The notes under the pieces: generated by a model
Databases searched by the model: none
Seen by the model: the letters and a program-made list of their open reading frames with translations, nothing else
What the model was told of the DNA's origin: nothing
Shown: positions 1 through 8,071 of the stretch, one piece after another
How the letters are laid out: the number at the start of each line of letters is the position of its first letter
Numbering within the stretch: the first letter of the stretch is position 1
Position numbers and translations under genes: made by a program
Source: Pseudarthrobacter sp. C4D7
GTDB taxonomy: Bacteria; Actinomycetota; Actinomycetes; Actinomycetales; Micrococcaceae
Direction of reading: 5' to 3'
Assembly (NCBI RefSeq): GCF_013359725.1
Contig: NZ_JABFMW010000001.1
Location: forward strand, 248,001 to 312,000
DNA length: 64,000 nt

Positions 1-71
1 GTGGTAACAAGTACCACGGCCGGATTGCCGCCGTCGCTGACGGTGCACGCGAAGGTGGGCTGTCACTGTGA
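1..71 (+). CDS. rplR: 50S ribosomal protein L18, C-terminal end (partial)
   Basis: The window opens inside a reading frame whose last residues are [22 protein letters not shown], split here as [11 protein letters not shown] plus [11 protein letters not shown], followed by TGA at 69-71. This matches the conserved C-terminus of L18, the 5S rRNA-binding protein of the large subunit. The stop overlaps the GTG start of rpsE by three bases, as expected for the spc operon order rplR-rpsE-rpmD-rplO. The N-terminal part lies outside the window, so only the tail can be judged. Confidence 0.85.
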   Translation, partial: GNKYHGRIAAVADGAREGGLSL

Positions 72-784
72 CCGAAGCAAACAAGGAAAAGGACACTGTG
101 TCTGCAGATCAGAAGGCCCCCGAAGCCGCAGCTGCTGAGACCACTGCCCCCGCTGCCGACGACCGCCGTGGTGGCGCCCGTCGTGGCGAGCGTGGCGACC
201 GTGGCCAGGGCCGCGGCGACCGCGGTGGCCGTGGCGGCCGCGACGGTGGCCGTGAAGCCGAAAAGAACCAGTTCGTAGAGCGCGTTGTCACCATCAACCG
301 CGTTTCCAAGGTCGTCAAGGGTGGTCGTCGCTTCAGCTTCACCGCACTGGTCGTCGTTGGTGACGGTAACGGCATGGTCGGCGTGGGCTATGGCAAGGCC
401 AAGGAAGTTCCCGCTGCGATCGCCAAGGGCGTTGAAGAGGCCAAGAAGTCCTTCTTCCGCGTTCCCCGCGTTGGCAGCACCATCCCTCACCGCGTTCAGG
501 GTGAAGCCGCTGCCGGCGTCGTAATGCTGCGTCCGGCTTCCGCCGGTACCGGTGTTATCGCCGGTGGTCCGGTCCGTGCAGTACTGGAGTGCGTGGGCAT
601 CCACGACATCCTCTCCAAGTCGCTCGGTTCCTCCAACGCCATCAACATCGTTCACGCGACCGTTGATGCCCTGAAGCGCCTCGAAGAGCCGGCATCCGTG
701 GCAGCACGCCGCGGCCTGCCGCTGGACGAGGTTGCCCCGGCGGCACTGGTGAAGGCTCTCCTCAGCCCGAAGGCAGGTGCCTAG
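68..784 (+). CDS. rpsE: 30S ribosomal protein S5
   Basis: S5 binds 16S rRNA in the small subunit and contributes to decoding accuracy. The conserved core ([20 protein letters not shown], then [12 protein letters not shown] and the helical C-terminal domain) begins near residue 68. It is preceded by an unusually long extension: an acidic/Ala stretch, then roughly 30 residues of Arg-Gly repeats. The product is 238 aa against about 165 aa in E. coli. The GTG at 68 overlaps the rplR stop. A second GTG at 98 has a stronger Shine-Dalgarno (AAGGAAAAGGA at 83-93) and would shorten the protein by ten residues, so the start is uncertain. Identity of the gene is certain. Confidence 0.97.
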   Translation: MTEANKEKDTVSADQKAPEAAAAETTAPAADDRRGGARRGERGDRGQGRGDRGGRGGRDGGREAEKNQFVERVVTINRVSKVVKGGRRFSFTALVVVGDGNGMVGVGYGKAKEVPAAIAKGVEEAKKSFFRVPRVGSTIPHRVQGEAAAGVVMLRPASAGTGVIAGGPVRAVLECVGIHDILSKSLGSSNAINIVHATVDALKRLEEPASVAARRGLPLDEVAPAALVKALLSPKAGA

Positions 785-786
785 TC

Positions 787-993
787 ATGGCTAAGAACCT
801 GGTCCCCTCCGACGCTCAGTTGGAGATCACTCAGATCAAGTCCGCCATTGGCGGCAAGCAGAACCAGCGCGACACCCTGCGGTCCCTCGGCCTGAAGCGG
901 ATCGGACACACCGTTGTCCGCACCGCCGACGCCGTGACCGTTGGAATGCTCAACACGGTTCCGCACCTGGTAAAGGTAGAGGAGGCGAAGTAA
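787..993 (+). CDS. rpmD: 50S ribosomal protein L30
   Basis: This 68-residue protein has the L30 fold sequence, including [20 protein letters not shown] and [10 protein letters not shown]. Its length is typical of bacterial L30, a late-assembling large-subunit protein. The ATG lies two bases after the rpsE stop, so it is surely co-translated in the spc operon. The next gene, rplO, starts directly at its stop codon. Confidence 0.97.
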   Translation: MAKNLVPSDAQLEITQIKSAIGGKQNQRDTLRSLGLKRIGHTVVRTADAVTVGMLNTVPHLVKVEEAK

Positions 994-1479
994 ATGGCAG
1001 AGAACACTGCTGATAAGGCTCAGGCTGCTGAGAAGCAGAACGCCCTGAAGGTTCACCACCTGCGTCCCGCTCCGGGTGCCAAGACCGCCAAGACCCGTGT
1101 GGGTCGTGGTGAGGCATCCAAGGGTAAGACCGCCGGTCGCGGTACCAAGGGTACTGCTGCCCGCTACCAGGTAAAGGCTGGCTTTGCCGGCGGCCAGCTG
1201 CCGCTGCACATGCGCCTGCCCAAGCTGCGTGGCTTCAAGAACCCGTTCCGGGTTGAGTTCCAGGTGGTAAACCTGGACAAGCTCAACGAGCTGTTCCCGG
1301 AAGGTGGCGCAGTCACCGTGGAGAACCTGGTCGAAAAGGGTGCCGTTCGCAAGAACCAGCCTGTCAAGGTGCTGGGCACCGGCGACATCACCGTCAAGGT
1401 TGACGTCACCGCCCACGCATTCTCGGCCAGCGCCGCTGAAAAGATTGCTGCAGCAGGCGGAAGCACCACCGCCCTGTAA
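994..1479 (+). CDS. rplO: 50S ribosomal protein L15
   Basis: L15 binds 23S rRNA and is needed late in 50S assembly. The sequence shows [20 protein letters not shown], the Gly/Lys/Arg-rich [17 protein letters not shown] segment, and [19 protein letters not shown], all diagnostic of L15. At 161 aa it is slightly longer than E. coli L15 because of a short N-terminal extension. A GGAGG sequence in the end of rpmD serves as ribosome binding site. It is the last gene before a strong terminator, so it closes this transcription unit. Confidence 0.97.
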   Translation: MAENTADKAQAAEKQNALKVHHLRPAPGAKTAKTRVGRGEASKGKTAGRGTKGTAARYQVKAGFAGGQLPLHMRLPKLRGFKNPFRVEFQVVNLDKLNELFPEGGAVTVENLVEKGAVRKNQPVKVLGTGDITVKVDVTAHAFSASAAEKIAAAGGSTTAL

Positions 1480-1499
1480 GGGACGGCGCCAGCTGTTGA

Positions 1500-1546
1500 A
1501 CTCCCGGTATCCGAGGGCATTCGCCCCGGATACCGGGAGTTTTTCT
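1500..1546 (+). terminator. Rho-independent terminator of the spc operon
   Basis: A perfect 13-bp stem (ACTCCCGGTATCC at 1500-1512 with GGATACCGGGAGT at 1528-1540) has a 15-base loop and is followed by a T run (TTTTTCTT). It lies 20 bases after the rplO stop and separates the ribosomal genes from secY. Confidence 0.9.
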
Positions 1547-1598
1547 TATCCGCTAGGCGAAGAAATCGGGCCATCCGGCGCACGCGGACCCGCCAGGA

Positions 1599-1629
1599 TT
1601 GTTCGCTCGGCACATAGAACCGTTAGACT
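1599..1629 (+). promoter_or_regulatory. candidate secY promoter
   Basis: TTGTTC at 1599-1604 and TAGACT at 1624-1629 resemble -35 and -10 boxes with a 19-base spacer. They lie after the rplO terminator and would give a leader of about 55 bases before the secY start. The spacer is long, so the -35 assignment is weak; the -10 is better supported. Confidence 0.4.
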
Positions 1630-1689
1630 CGGTTGTCGGGATTTATCAAATTCCATCACCCCACCCTTATTGACACCACAGGAGGACGC

Positions 1690-3000
1690 TTGCTTAGCGC
1701 ATTTGGCCGGGCCTTTCGCACGCCTGATCTGCGACGCAAGTTGTTGTTCACGCTGGGAATCATCACCATCTTCCGCTTGGGTGCTTTCATTCCCTCGCCC
1801 GGTGTGAACTACCAGAATGTCCAGCAATGCTTGCAGAACGGTCAGACCGCCGGCGGGCTGTACCAGCTCGTTAACCTCTTCAGCGGCGGCGCGTTGCTCC
1901 AGGTGTCCATTTTTGCCCTGGGCATCATGCCCTACATCACGGCCAGCATCATCGTGCAGCTGCTCCGGGTGGTCATTCCCCGGTTCCAGCAGCTGTACGA
2001 AGAGGGCGCGTCGGGACAGTCCAAGCTGACCCAGTACACCCGCTACCTCACCATCGCGCTGGGCCTGCTCAACGCGACCACCCTGGTATCCCTGGCCCGC
2101 TCCGGGCAGCTGCTCCCCGGCTGCCAGCTGCCGGTGATCCCCGATGCCAGCATTATCACCACCATCCTGATCATCATCACCCTCACGGCCGGCACCGGCC
2201 TGATCATGTGGATGGGCGAGCTCGTCACGGAGAAGGGCGTGGGCAACGGCATGTCGCTGCTCATCTTCACGTCCATTGCCGCCCAGTTCCCCACCTCGCT
2301 CGGCGCCATCTGGACCTCCCAGGGACCGGGGACCTTCTTCCTCGTCCTGGTGGTCGGCCTGCTGACCGTGGCCCTGGTGGTCTTCGTGGAGCAGTCACAG
2401 CGCCGCATTCCGGTGCAGTACGCCAAACGGATGATCGGACGCCGCACTGTCGGCGGAACCAGCACTTACATTCCCATCAAGGTGAACATGGCCGGTGTCA
2501 TTCCGGTGATCTTCGCTTCCTCCATGCTCTACATTCCCGGGCTGATCGCACAGTTCAACCAGCCCCGGAACGGCGAGCCACTGCAACCGTGGGTTGAATG
2601 GATCAACAACAACCTGACCCGCGGTGACCACCCGATCTACATGGCGGTTTATTTCCTCCTGATCGTGTTCTTCACCTACTTCTATGTCGCGATCACCTTC
2701 AACCCTGAAGAGGTCTCGGACAACATGAAGAAGTACGGCGGCTTCATCCCAGGTATCCGCGCCGGCCGGCCGACCGCGGATTACCTGCAGTACGTGCTCT
2801 CTCGGATCACCCTGCCCGGCGCCCTCTACCTGGGCTTCGTGGCACTGATTCCGCTGGTGGCACTCGTGCTGATCAACGCAAACCAGAACTTCCCGTTCGG
2901 TGGCACCTCGATCCTGATCATGGTGGGCGTTGGGTTGGAGACCGTAAAGCAGATTGATGCGCAGCTACAACAACGTCACTACGAAGGGCTTTTGCGATGA
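1690..3000 (+). CDS. secY: Protein translocase subunit SecY
   Basis: SecY is the channel of the SecYEG translocon in the cytoplasmic membrane. The 436-aa product shows the expected N-terminus (LSAFGRAFRTPDLRRKLLFT), the plug-region motif NLFSGGALLQVSIFALGIMP, and about ten membrane segments. I chose the TTG at 1690 because it follows GGAGGA at 1681-1686 and gives the family N-terminus. An upstream in-frame ATG at 1633 would add 19 residues with no family resemblance. The stop overlaps the adk start (ATGA), the usual secY-adk coupling. Confidence 0.96.
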   Translation: MLSAFGRAFRTPDLRRKLLFTLGIITIFRLGAFIPSPGVNYQNVQQCLQNGQTAGGLYQLVNLFSGGALLQVSIFALGIMPYITASIIVQLLRVVIPRFQQLYEEGASGQSKLTQYTRYLTIALGLLNATTLVSLARSGQLLPGCQLPVIPDASIITTILIIITLTAGTGLIMWMGELVTEKGVGNGMSLLIFTSIAAQFPTSLGAIWTSQGPGTFFLVLVVGLLTVALVVFVEQSQRRIPVQYAKRMIGRRTVGGTSTYIPIKVNMAGVIPVIFASSMLYIPGLIAQFNQPRNGEPLQPWVEWINNNLTRGDHPIYMAVYFLLIVFFTYFYVAITFNPEEVSDNMKKYGGFIPGIRAGRPTADYLQYVLSRITLPGALYLGFVALIPLVALVLINANQNFPFGGTSILIMVGVGLETVKQIDAQLQQRHYEGLLR

Positions 3001-3575
3001 CGAGAATGCTGATTATTGGACCTCCCGGTTCCGGAAAAGGAACGCAGGCGGAGCGGATTTCAGAACGCCTCGGCGTTGTGGCCATCTCCACCGGCGACAT
3101 CTTCCGTGCCAACGTAAAGGGCGAAACTCCGCTGGGGGTCGAAGCCAAGAAGTACATGGACAACGGTGACTTCGTTCCGGACAGCGTGACCAACAAGATG
3201 GTCCGCGACCGCCTGAACGAGTCCGACGTCGAGAACGGCTTCCTGCTGGACGGCTACCCGCGCACCACCGCGCAGGTGGACTACCTTGACGAGATCCTCG
3301 CCGACGGCGACGAGAAGCTCGACGTGGTGCTCCAGTTGACCGCCGACGACGAGGAACTGGTGCACCGCCTCCTGGGCCGCGCCAAGGAGACGGGCCGGAG
3401 TGACGACAACGAAGCCGTCATCCGCCACCGCCTCGACCTTTACCACGAGCAGACCGAAGCGGTGGTGGCCAAGTACGCCGACCGTGGCATCCTCACCAAG
3501 GTTGACGGCATCGGACCCATTGACGAAGTCACCAACCGCGTCATGGAGGCCATCAAGGCCGCACAGGCAGCCTGA
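2997..3575 (+). CDS. adk: Adenylate kinase
   Basis: The enzyme interconverts ATP and AMP with two ADP. The P-loop GPPGSGKGTQ sits at residues 8-17, followed by the AMP-binding segment STGDIFRANV and the DGYPRT motif. At 192 aa it is the short actinobacterial type, with a small LID in place of the zinc-type LID. The start overlaps the secY stop by four bases. A perfect hairpin lies in the short gap before map. Confidence 0.97.
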   Translation: MTRMLIIGPPGSGKGTQAERISERLGVVAISTGDIFRANVKGETPLGVEAKKYMDNGDFVPDSVTNKMVRDRLNESDVENGFLLDGYPRTTAQVDYLDEILADGDEKLDVVLQLTADDEELVHRLLGRAKETGRSDDNEAVIRHRLDLYHEQTEAVVAKYADRGILTKVDGIGPIDEVTNRVMEAIKAAQAA

Positions 3576-3596
3576 CCCCAGGCGCCCGGTTTTATC

Positions 3597-3627
3597 GAGG
3601 CTCCTCCCGGCATCCGGGAGGAGCCTC
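3597..3627 (+). other. perfect hairpin between adk and map
   Basis: GAGGCTCCTCCCGG at 3597-3610 pairs fully with CCGGGAGGAGCCTC at 3614-3627 around a three-base loop. There is no T run after it and the map ribosome binding site (GAAAGGA) starts nine bases later. It may be an intra-operon processing or attenuation element and is not a typical terminator. Confidence 0.6.
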
Positions 3628-3648
3628 AGCCATTTGAAAGGACACACC

Positions 3649-4476
3649 ATGGCCTTCGGCCAGCCCCGCATCGAATTCAAGAACAATGCCCAGATGCGCA
3701 CCATGCAGGAGGCAGGCCTGGTCCTCAGCCGAGCGCTGGATGCCGCCGTCGCAGCTGCGGTGCCCGGCGTCACCACCAAGCACCTGGACGATGTCTTCGC
3801 CGCCGTCCTGAACGGTGCCGGCGCCAAATCCAACTTCCTGGGCTACCACGGTTTTCCTGCCACCATCTGCACGTCCGTCAATGAAGAAGTGGTGCACGGA
3901 ATCCCCGGCAGCCGGGTTCTCCAGGACGGCGACATTATTTCCATCGACGGCGGCGCTATCGTCAACGGCTGGCACTCGGACTCCGCGCGCACGGTCATCG
4001 TCGGGACGGCGGACCCAGAGGACCAGAGGCTGTCCGACGTCACGGAGGCTGCCATGTGGCGGGGAATCGCCGCCCTGGCCACCGGCACGCACGTCGGGGA
4101 CATCGGGGCCGCCATCGATGACTACGTCTCCTCGGTCCCCGGCAAGCCCCTGGGCATCCTGGAGGACTACGTGGGCCACGGCATCGGCTCCGAGATGCAC
4201 ATGGCGCCGGATGTCCTGAACTACCGGACCAACCACCGCGGCCCCAAGATCAAGCCGGGCCTGTGCCTTGCCATTGAGCCCATGCTGGTGCGGGGCGGCA
4301 TCGAGACAGCAGTCCTGGAGGACGACTGGACCGTTGTGACCACCGACGGCAAGCGGTCCTGCCAGTGGGAGCACTCCGTGGCAGTCCACGAAAAGGGCAT
4401 CTGGGTTCTTTCAGCGCCCGACGGCGGGGCGGAGCACCTGGAGCCCCTCGGCGTCACCCCGGTGCCGGTCCCGTAG
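3649..4476 (+). CDS. map: Methionine aminopeptidase, type I
   Basis: The enzyme removes the N-terminal Met from nascent proteins, using two metal ions. The pita-bread fold ligands are visible: Asp in IDGGAIVNGWHSDSA, His in GHGIGSEMHM, Glu in LAIEPML, and Glu in WEHSVAVHEKG. GYHGFPATICTSVNEEVVHG supplies the substrate-pocket His. The ATG at 3649 follows GAAAGGA; the frame is open further upstream, but that part is antisense-like to adk and unconserved. The product is 275 aa, typical of type I. A bidirectional terminator follows. Confidence 0.96.
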   Translation: MAFGQPRIEFKNNAQMRTMQEAGLVLSRALDAAVAAAVPGVTTKHLDDVFAAVLNGAGAKSNFLGYHGFPATICTSVNEEVVHGIPGSRVLQDGDIISIDGGAIVNGWHSDSARTVIVGTADPEDQRLSDVTEAAMWRGIAALATGTHVGDIGAAIDDYVSSVPGKPLGILEDYVGHGIGSEMHMAPDVLNYRTNHRGPKIKPGLCLAIEPMLVRGGIETAVLEDDWTVVTTDGKRSCQWEHSVAVHEKGIWVLSAPDGGAEHLEPLGVTPVPVP

Positions 4477-4500
4477 GGGACGCACCGACGCCGGCGACAT

Positions 4501-4548
4501 GCAAAAGCCCTGGCGACTCCTGCAATCAGGAGTCGCCAGGGCTTTTGC
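4501..4548. terminator. bidirectional terminator between map and the ABC importer
   Basis: A perfect 22-bp stem (4501-4522 with 4527-4548) has a four-base loop. The stem ends are AAAA/TTTT, so on each strand the hairpin is followed by a short U run (GGGCTTTTGC). It serves map from the left and the minus-strand ABC operon from the right. Confidence 0.9.
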
Positions 4549-4561
4549 GCGTCCGAAACCG

Positions 4562-5911
4562 CTAGGACTTCAGCTTCGGCTTCACGTCCCGGTCGTAGAT
4601 GCCCTGCAGCGTGGACTTCAGGTCCGTCATAGTGGATTTGACGTCGCCCTGCTGGGTGAGGATCTTCGCGGCTGCCTTGGCCATTTCCTGGTCGGCGCCC
4701 GGCAGGAACACCCGGGCGTTGTCCTGGACCTTGGTCACGGCCAGCTGGTCCACGGCGGTCTGGATCTGCGGAGTCTTGGCCAGCACCGCCTTCATGTCCG
4801 CCGACTTCCGGGTGGGCATGTAGCCGGTGGCCGCCGAGAATTCCGCGGTGCTCTCGGGCTGCGTGACGAAGTCCAGGAACATCCCTGCGGCCAGCTGTTC
4901 TTCCTTGGTGATGCCGCTGGGGATGCCCAGGCCCGCGCCGCCCGTGGGGCATACGTTGGTCGTTGCCTTGGGACCGCCCGGCAGGAAACCAACGCCCACG
5001 TTGAACTTTGCCGACTTGAGGATCCCCAGCAGGGAGCCCGTGGAAGCGATGGTCGCGGAGGTCAGCCCTGCGGAGAAGTCGTCGGCGGCTTCCTTGGATG
5101 ACACGCCCGCCCACTTGTCCTTGTAGATCGAATCCTGGGCCCACTGCAGGGCCGCGACGGATTCGGCGGAGTCGCAGGTGATGTCCCATTCGTTGGACCA
5201 GCCACCGCCCCAGCCCCATAGCATGTTCTGCAGGGTCCAGCCTGCGTAGCCGGCCAGTGCCGGGTAGATGTAGGCGTACTGCGCACCGGAACTGGCCTTG
5301 AGCTTGGGGGCCCAGTCACCGAACTCCTGCCAGGTCTTGGGCGCGCGGTCCGGAACCCCTGCGGCCGCGAAGTGGTCCTTGTTGTAGTAGAACAGCGGGG
5401 TTGAGCGGCCGTAGGGGAGCGCCCACTGTTTGCCGTCGTACTTGTAGTCATTGACCAGGGATTGCTGGAAGTCGTCCATTTTCATGTCCAGCTGCTTGGT
5501 CAGGCTGTCCACCGGGATGATGCTGCCGTTGGTGTAGTAGCGGAACCACCATACGTCGGACAGGACAACGACGCCGGGGAGGCCGGACTTGGCTGCCTGG
5601 GCCGTCTGGAACTTCTGCGCGATCTCCTCATAGTTCGCTCCGGCCGTGACGAGGTTGACGGTGATGCCCGGGTTCTTGGCCTCGAATTTCTCGATCAGGC
5701 TCTTTTCCACGTCCTGCGACTGGCCGGGGTGGCTGGACCAGAAATCGATCTTGGCCGCCGGCTTCACGCCGCTGAAGTCGATATCGGCCGCCTGGGAGGT
5801 GGCCTGCCCGCCGCCGGTTGTTGAGGGTCCGCCGCATGCGGCCAGGGCAGCGGCAGAGGCGGTAACCCCTGCCAGGCCCAGGAAGTGCCTCCGGTCCAGG
5901 TGAAGTGTCAT
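4562..5911 (-). CDS. ABC transporter substrate-binding lipoprotein (sugar/UgpB type)
   Basis: This 449-aa solute-binding protein has an N-terminal signal with a twin-arginine-like start (RRHFLGLAG) and a lipobox (ALAAC), so it should be tethered outside the membrane. The mature part resembles cluster-1 sugar binding proteins, with IDFWSSHPGQSQDVEKSLIE, VVVLSDVWWFRYYTNGSI and ALPYGRSTPLFYYNKD. The last two resemble glycerol-3-phosphate binding protein UgpB, but the substrate cannot be assigned. It is the last gene of the three-gene minus-strand operon and has a GAAAGGA ribosome binding site. Confidence 0.9.
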   Translation of the reverse strand: MTLHLDRRHFLGLAGVTASAAALAACGGPSTTGGGQATSQAADIDFSGVKPAAKIDFWSSHPGQSQDVEKSLIEKFEAKNPGITVNLVTAGANYEEIAQKFQTAQAAKSGLPGVVVLSDVWWFRYYTNGSIIPVDSLTKQLDMKMDDFQQSLVNDYKYDGKQWALPYGRSTPLFYYNKDHFAAAGVPDRAPKTWQEFGDWAPKLKASSGAQYAYIYPALAGYAGWTLQNMLWGWGGGWSNEWDITCDSAESVAALQWAQDSIYKDKWAGVSSKEAADDFSAGLTSATIASTGSLLGILKSAKFNVGVGFLPGGPKATTNVCPTGGAGLGIPSGITKEEQLAAGMFLDFVTQPESTAEFSAATGYMPTRKSADMKAVLAKTPQIQTAVDQLAVTKVQDNARVFLPGADQEMAKAAAKILTQQGDVKSTMTDLKSTLQGIYDRDVKPKLKS

Positions 5912-5987
5912 GACAGTTCCTTTCGGTTGTTGCCTGCGGAAGAGTAGGAGTACTGGAAGGTGGAGAAGTACGACGGCGGCCGGCGGC

Positions 5988-6899
5988 TTAGCCGGTCACG
6001 CTGCCTTGGGTGAGGCCTGCCACGATGTAGCGCTGCAGGGCGGCGAAGATGATCAGGATGGGAACAATGACCAGGACTGCGCCGGCCATGAGGACGCCCC
6101 ACCCGGCGGCGTTGCTCTCGTTGTTCTGCAGCAGGGTCAGCCCTACCGGCAGGGTCATGGTTTCCGGCCGGTCGGTGATGATCAGCGGCCAGATGTAGTC
6201 GTTCCATTCGGTCACGATGGTCACCAGGGCCACGGTGGCGATGGAGGGCACGGATACGGGGACCACGATCTGCCATAGCCGGCGCCAGTGACCGGCACCG
6301 TCCATCTCTGCCGATTCGAGGATGGACGCGGGCAGGGTACGGAAGTGCTGCCGCAGCAGGAACGTGCCGAACGCGGTGCCCAGGCCGGGCAGGATGATGC
6401 CCCACAGGGTGTTCTTCCCGCCGATCCCCGCGATCAAAATGAAGTTGGGCAGGATGGACACCTGCGGCGGCACCATCAGGGCCACCAGGATCAGCAGGAA
6501 AATGAAGTTCCGGAACGGGAAGCGGACAAAGACCAGGGCGTACGCCGTCAGGATGGCCAGGAGGACCTTGACGGTGGCACCTGCCAGGGTGACGATGGTG
6601 CTGTTCAGGAAGAACTGGCCGAACGGGACCGTGGTCATTGCCGTCCGGTAGTTCTCCAGGTTCAGGCTTTCCGGAAGGATCTTCAGGTCCGTGGTGACGA
6701 TTTCGCCTGACTGTTTGAAGGAGCTGAGCACCATCCACAGCAGGGGCAGGAACACCACCAGCGTGGCCACCAGCAGCGGCAGGTAACCGCCCACCACGGT
6801 CTTGAGCAGGTTCCGGCGGGAAAACGGCCGGTCGCGGCGGAGGCCGGGATCAGGCTCGGCGATGGCGGGGTCCGGACTCACCGGTGAGAGGGAGGTCAC
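5988..6899 (-). CDS. ABC transporter permease, MalG/UgpE family
   Basis: This 303-aa protein has about six membrane segments and the inner-membrane EAA-loop motif ESAEMDGAGHWRRLWQIVVP near residue 200, where the ATPase docks. It resembles UgpE/MalG carbohydrate permeases. Its GTG start overlaps the stop of the preceding permease by four bases (GTGA), indicating translational coupling. The binding-protein gene follows 76 bases downstream. No ATPase gene is in the operon, so a shared MsiK-like ATPase encoded elsewhere probably energises it (inference). Confidence 0.92.
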   Translation of the reverse strand: MTSLSPVSPDPAIAEPDPGLRRDRPFSRRNLLKTVVGGYLPLLVATLVVFLPLLWMVLSSFKQSGEIVTTDLKILPESLNLENYRTAMTTVPFGQFFLNSTIVTLAGATVKVLLAILTAYALVFVRFPFRNFIFLLILVALMVPPQVSILPNFILIAGIGGKNTLWGIILPGLGTAFGTFLLRQHFRTLPASILESAEMDGAGHWRRLWQIVVPVSVPSIATVALVTIVTEWNDYIWPLIITDRPETMTLPVGLTLLQNNESNAAGWGVLMAGAVLVIVPILIIFAALQRYIVAGLTQGSVTG

Positions 6900-7855
6900 G
6901 AGTAATGCACCTTTCGTTCCACGAACCGCAGCTGGAGCACGGTGATCACCAGGAGGATGGCGAAGAGGACCACGGAGATGGCCGCCGAGTAGCCAGCCCT
7001 GTTGTAGGCGCCGAATGCCTGGAGGTATGCCTCGTAAATCAGGGTGCTGGTGCCGGTGCCCAGCGGCGTCATGATCCTGATCAGGTCGAAGGCCTGCAGT
7101 GAGCTGAGCAGGGTGGTGATCAGGAGGAAGAACGTGGTGGGTGAGAGCAGCGGCAGCGAGATACTGAGGAAGCGCCGGAATCCGTTGGCACCGTCCAGGG
7201 ACGCCGCTTCCATGACTTCCTGCGGCAGGGACTGGAGCCCGGCGAGGTAGACCACCGCGCAGTAACCCAGGTTCTTCCAGACATAGACCAGGATCACCAT
7301 GACCAGTGACAGCTGCGGATCATTGATCCATTGCGGGCTCTGCTGCCCGATGCCGCGGAGCAGCCAGGCCAGGACGCCGTAGCCGGGATCGAAGATGAAC
7401 AGCCAGACCAGTCCCACGCCGACGCCGGAGAGGATGTAGGGGGCGAAGACGGCGGACCGGGCGAAGGTGGTGCCGCGGACCTTGGCATTCAATGCCAGCG
7501 CCACCAGCAGCCCCAGGATCATGGAGCCGCCCACGGTGACCAGGGTGAACACGGCCGTGGTGCCCAGGACTTTCGGGGCATCGTTGCTGGTAAAGAACGT
7601 GACGTAGTTGGCGAGGCCAACCACGGAAGCGGTGGGGGAGCCCAGCGTCCAGTCCAGGGTGGAGTAGTACATGTTGCTGAACAGCGGACGGTACGTGAAG
7701 ACGGCGATCAGCACCAGGTTGGGCAACGCCATGGCGAGGAAGACAAAGAAGTCACGGCGCGTGCGCGCGGTCCACCGGCGTCGTGGGACTTTTGCCGAAC
7801 GCCCCGGCGGCCGCTTTGGTTTTGCGGAGGGGTGCGGGGCGAGTTGACGGGTCAT
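6896..7855 (-). CDS. ABC transporter permease, MalF/UgpA family
   Basis: This is the first gene of the importer operon and encodes 319 aa. A Lys/Arg-rich cytoplasmic N-terminus of about 33 residues precedes six predicted membrane helices. The EAA loop reads EAASLDGANGFRRFLSISLP. It forms the heteromeric channel with the next gene product. The promoter should lie in the 7856-8071 divergent intergenic region, which carries a repeated GTCAGGGG sequence. Confidence 0.92.
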   Translation of the reverse strand: MTRQLAPHPSAKPKRPPGRSAKVPRRRWTARTRRDFFVFLAMALPNLVLIAVFTYRPLFSNMYYSTLDWTLGSPTASVVGLANYVTFFTSNDAPKVLGTTAVFTLVTVGGSMILGLLVALALNAKVRGTTFARSAVFAPYILSGVGVGLVWLFIFDPGYGVLAWLLRGIGQQSPQWINDPQLSLVMVILVYVWKNLGYCAVVYLAGLQSLPQEVMEAASLDGANGFRRFLSISLPLLSPTTFFLLITTLLSSLQAFDLIRIMTPLGTGTSTLIYEAYLQAFGAYNRAGYSAAISVVLFAILLVITVLQLRFVERKVHYS

Positions 7856-7928
7856 GCGTGTCTCTCCCGGGTTTGGGAGCCTGCTCGTGGCCGGCCCTGG
7901 CTTGATCTAGGGACTACTACACCAGACC

Positions 7929-7970
7929 GTCAGGGGGCTGAAACCCGCATATGCCCTTGTCAGGGGACTG
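7929..7970. repeat. two direct repeats in the divergent ABC/peptidase promoter region
   Basis: GTCAGGGGGCTG at 7929-7940 and GTCAGGGGACTG at 7959-7970 differ at one base and are 30 bp apart, about three helical turns. They lie upstream of the permease operon (minus) and the P1 peptidase (plus). An operator for an unlinked regulator is possible; nothing proves binding. Confidence 0.45.
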
Positions 7971-8071
7971 TTATCCAAGGCTTCGTTGCCCGTTAACGCT
8001 GTGTTGATTGCAGTCTCGCATAAAGTTTGCCGATGCGGCAGGGGCGCGCCAGCGGAGGGGACAATAGGGGT

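Noticed and set aside
1633-1689. ATG 1633 as secY start
   Set aside because: The extra 19 residues are not SecY-like and GGAGGA lies directly before TTG 1690.
3597-3627. Rho-independent terminator between adk and map
   Set aside because: The stem is perfect but no U run follows and map needs the transcript; it is listed as a hairpin only.
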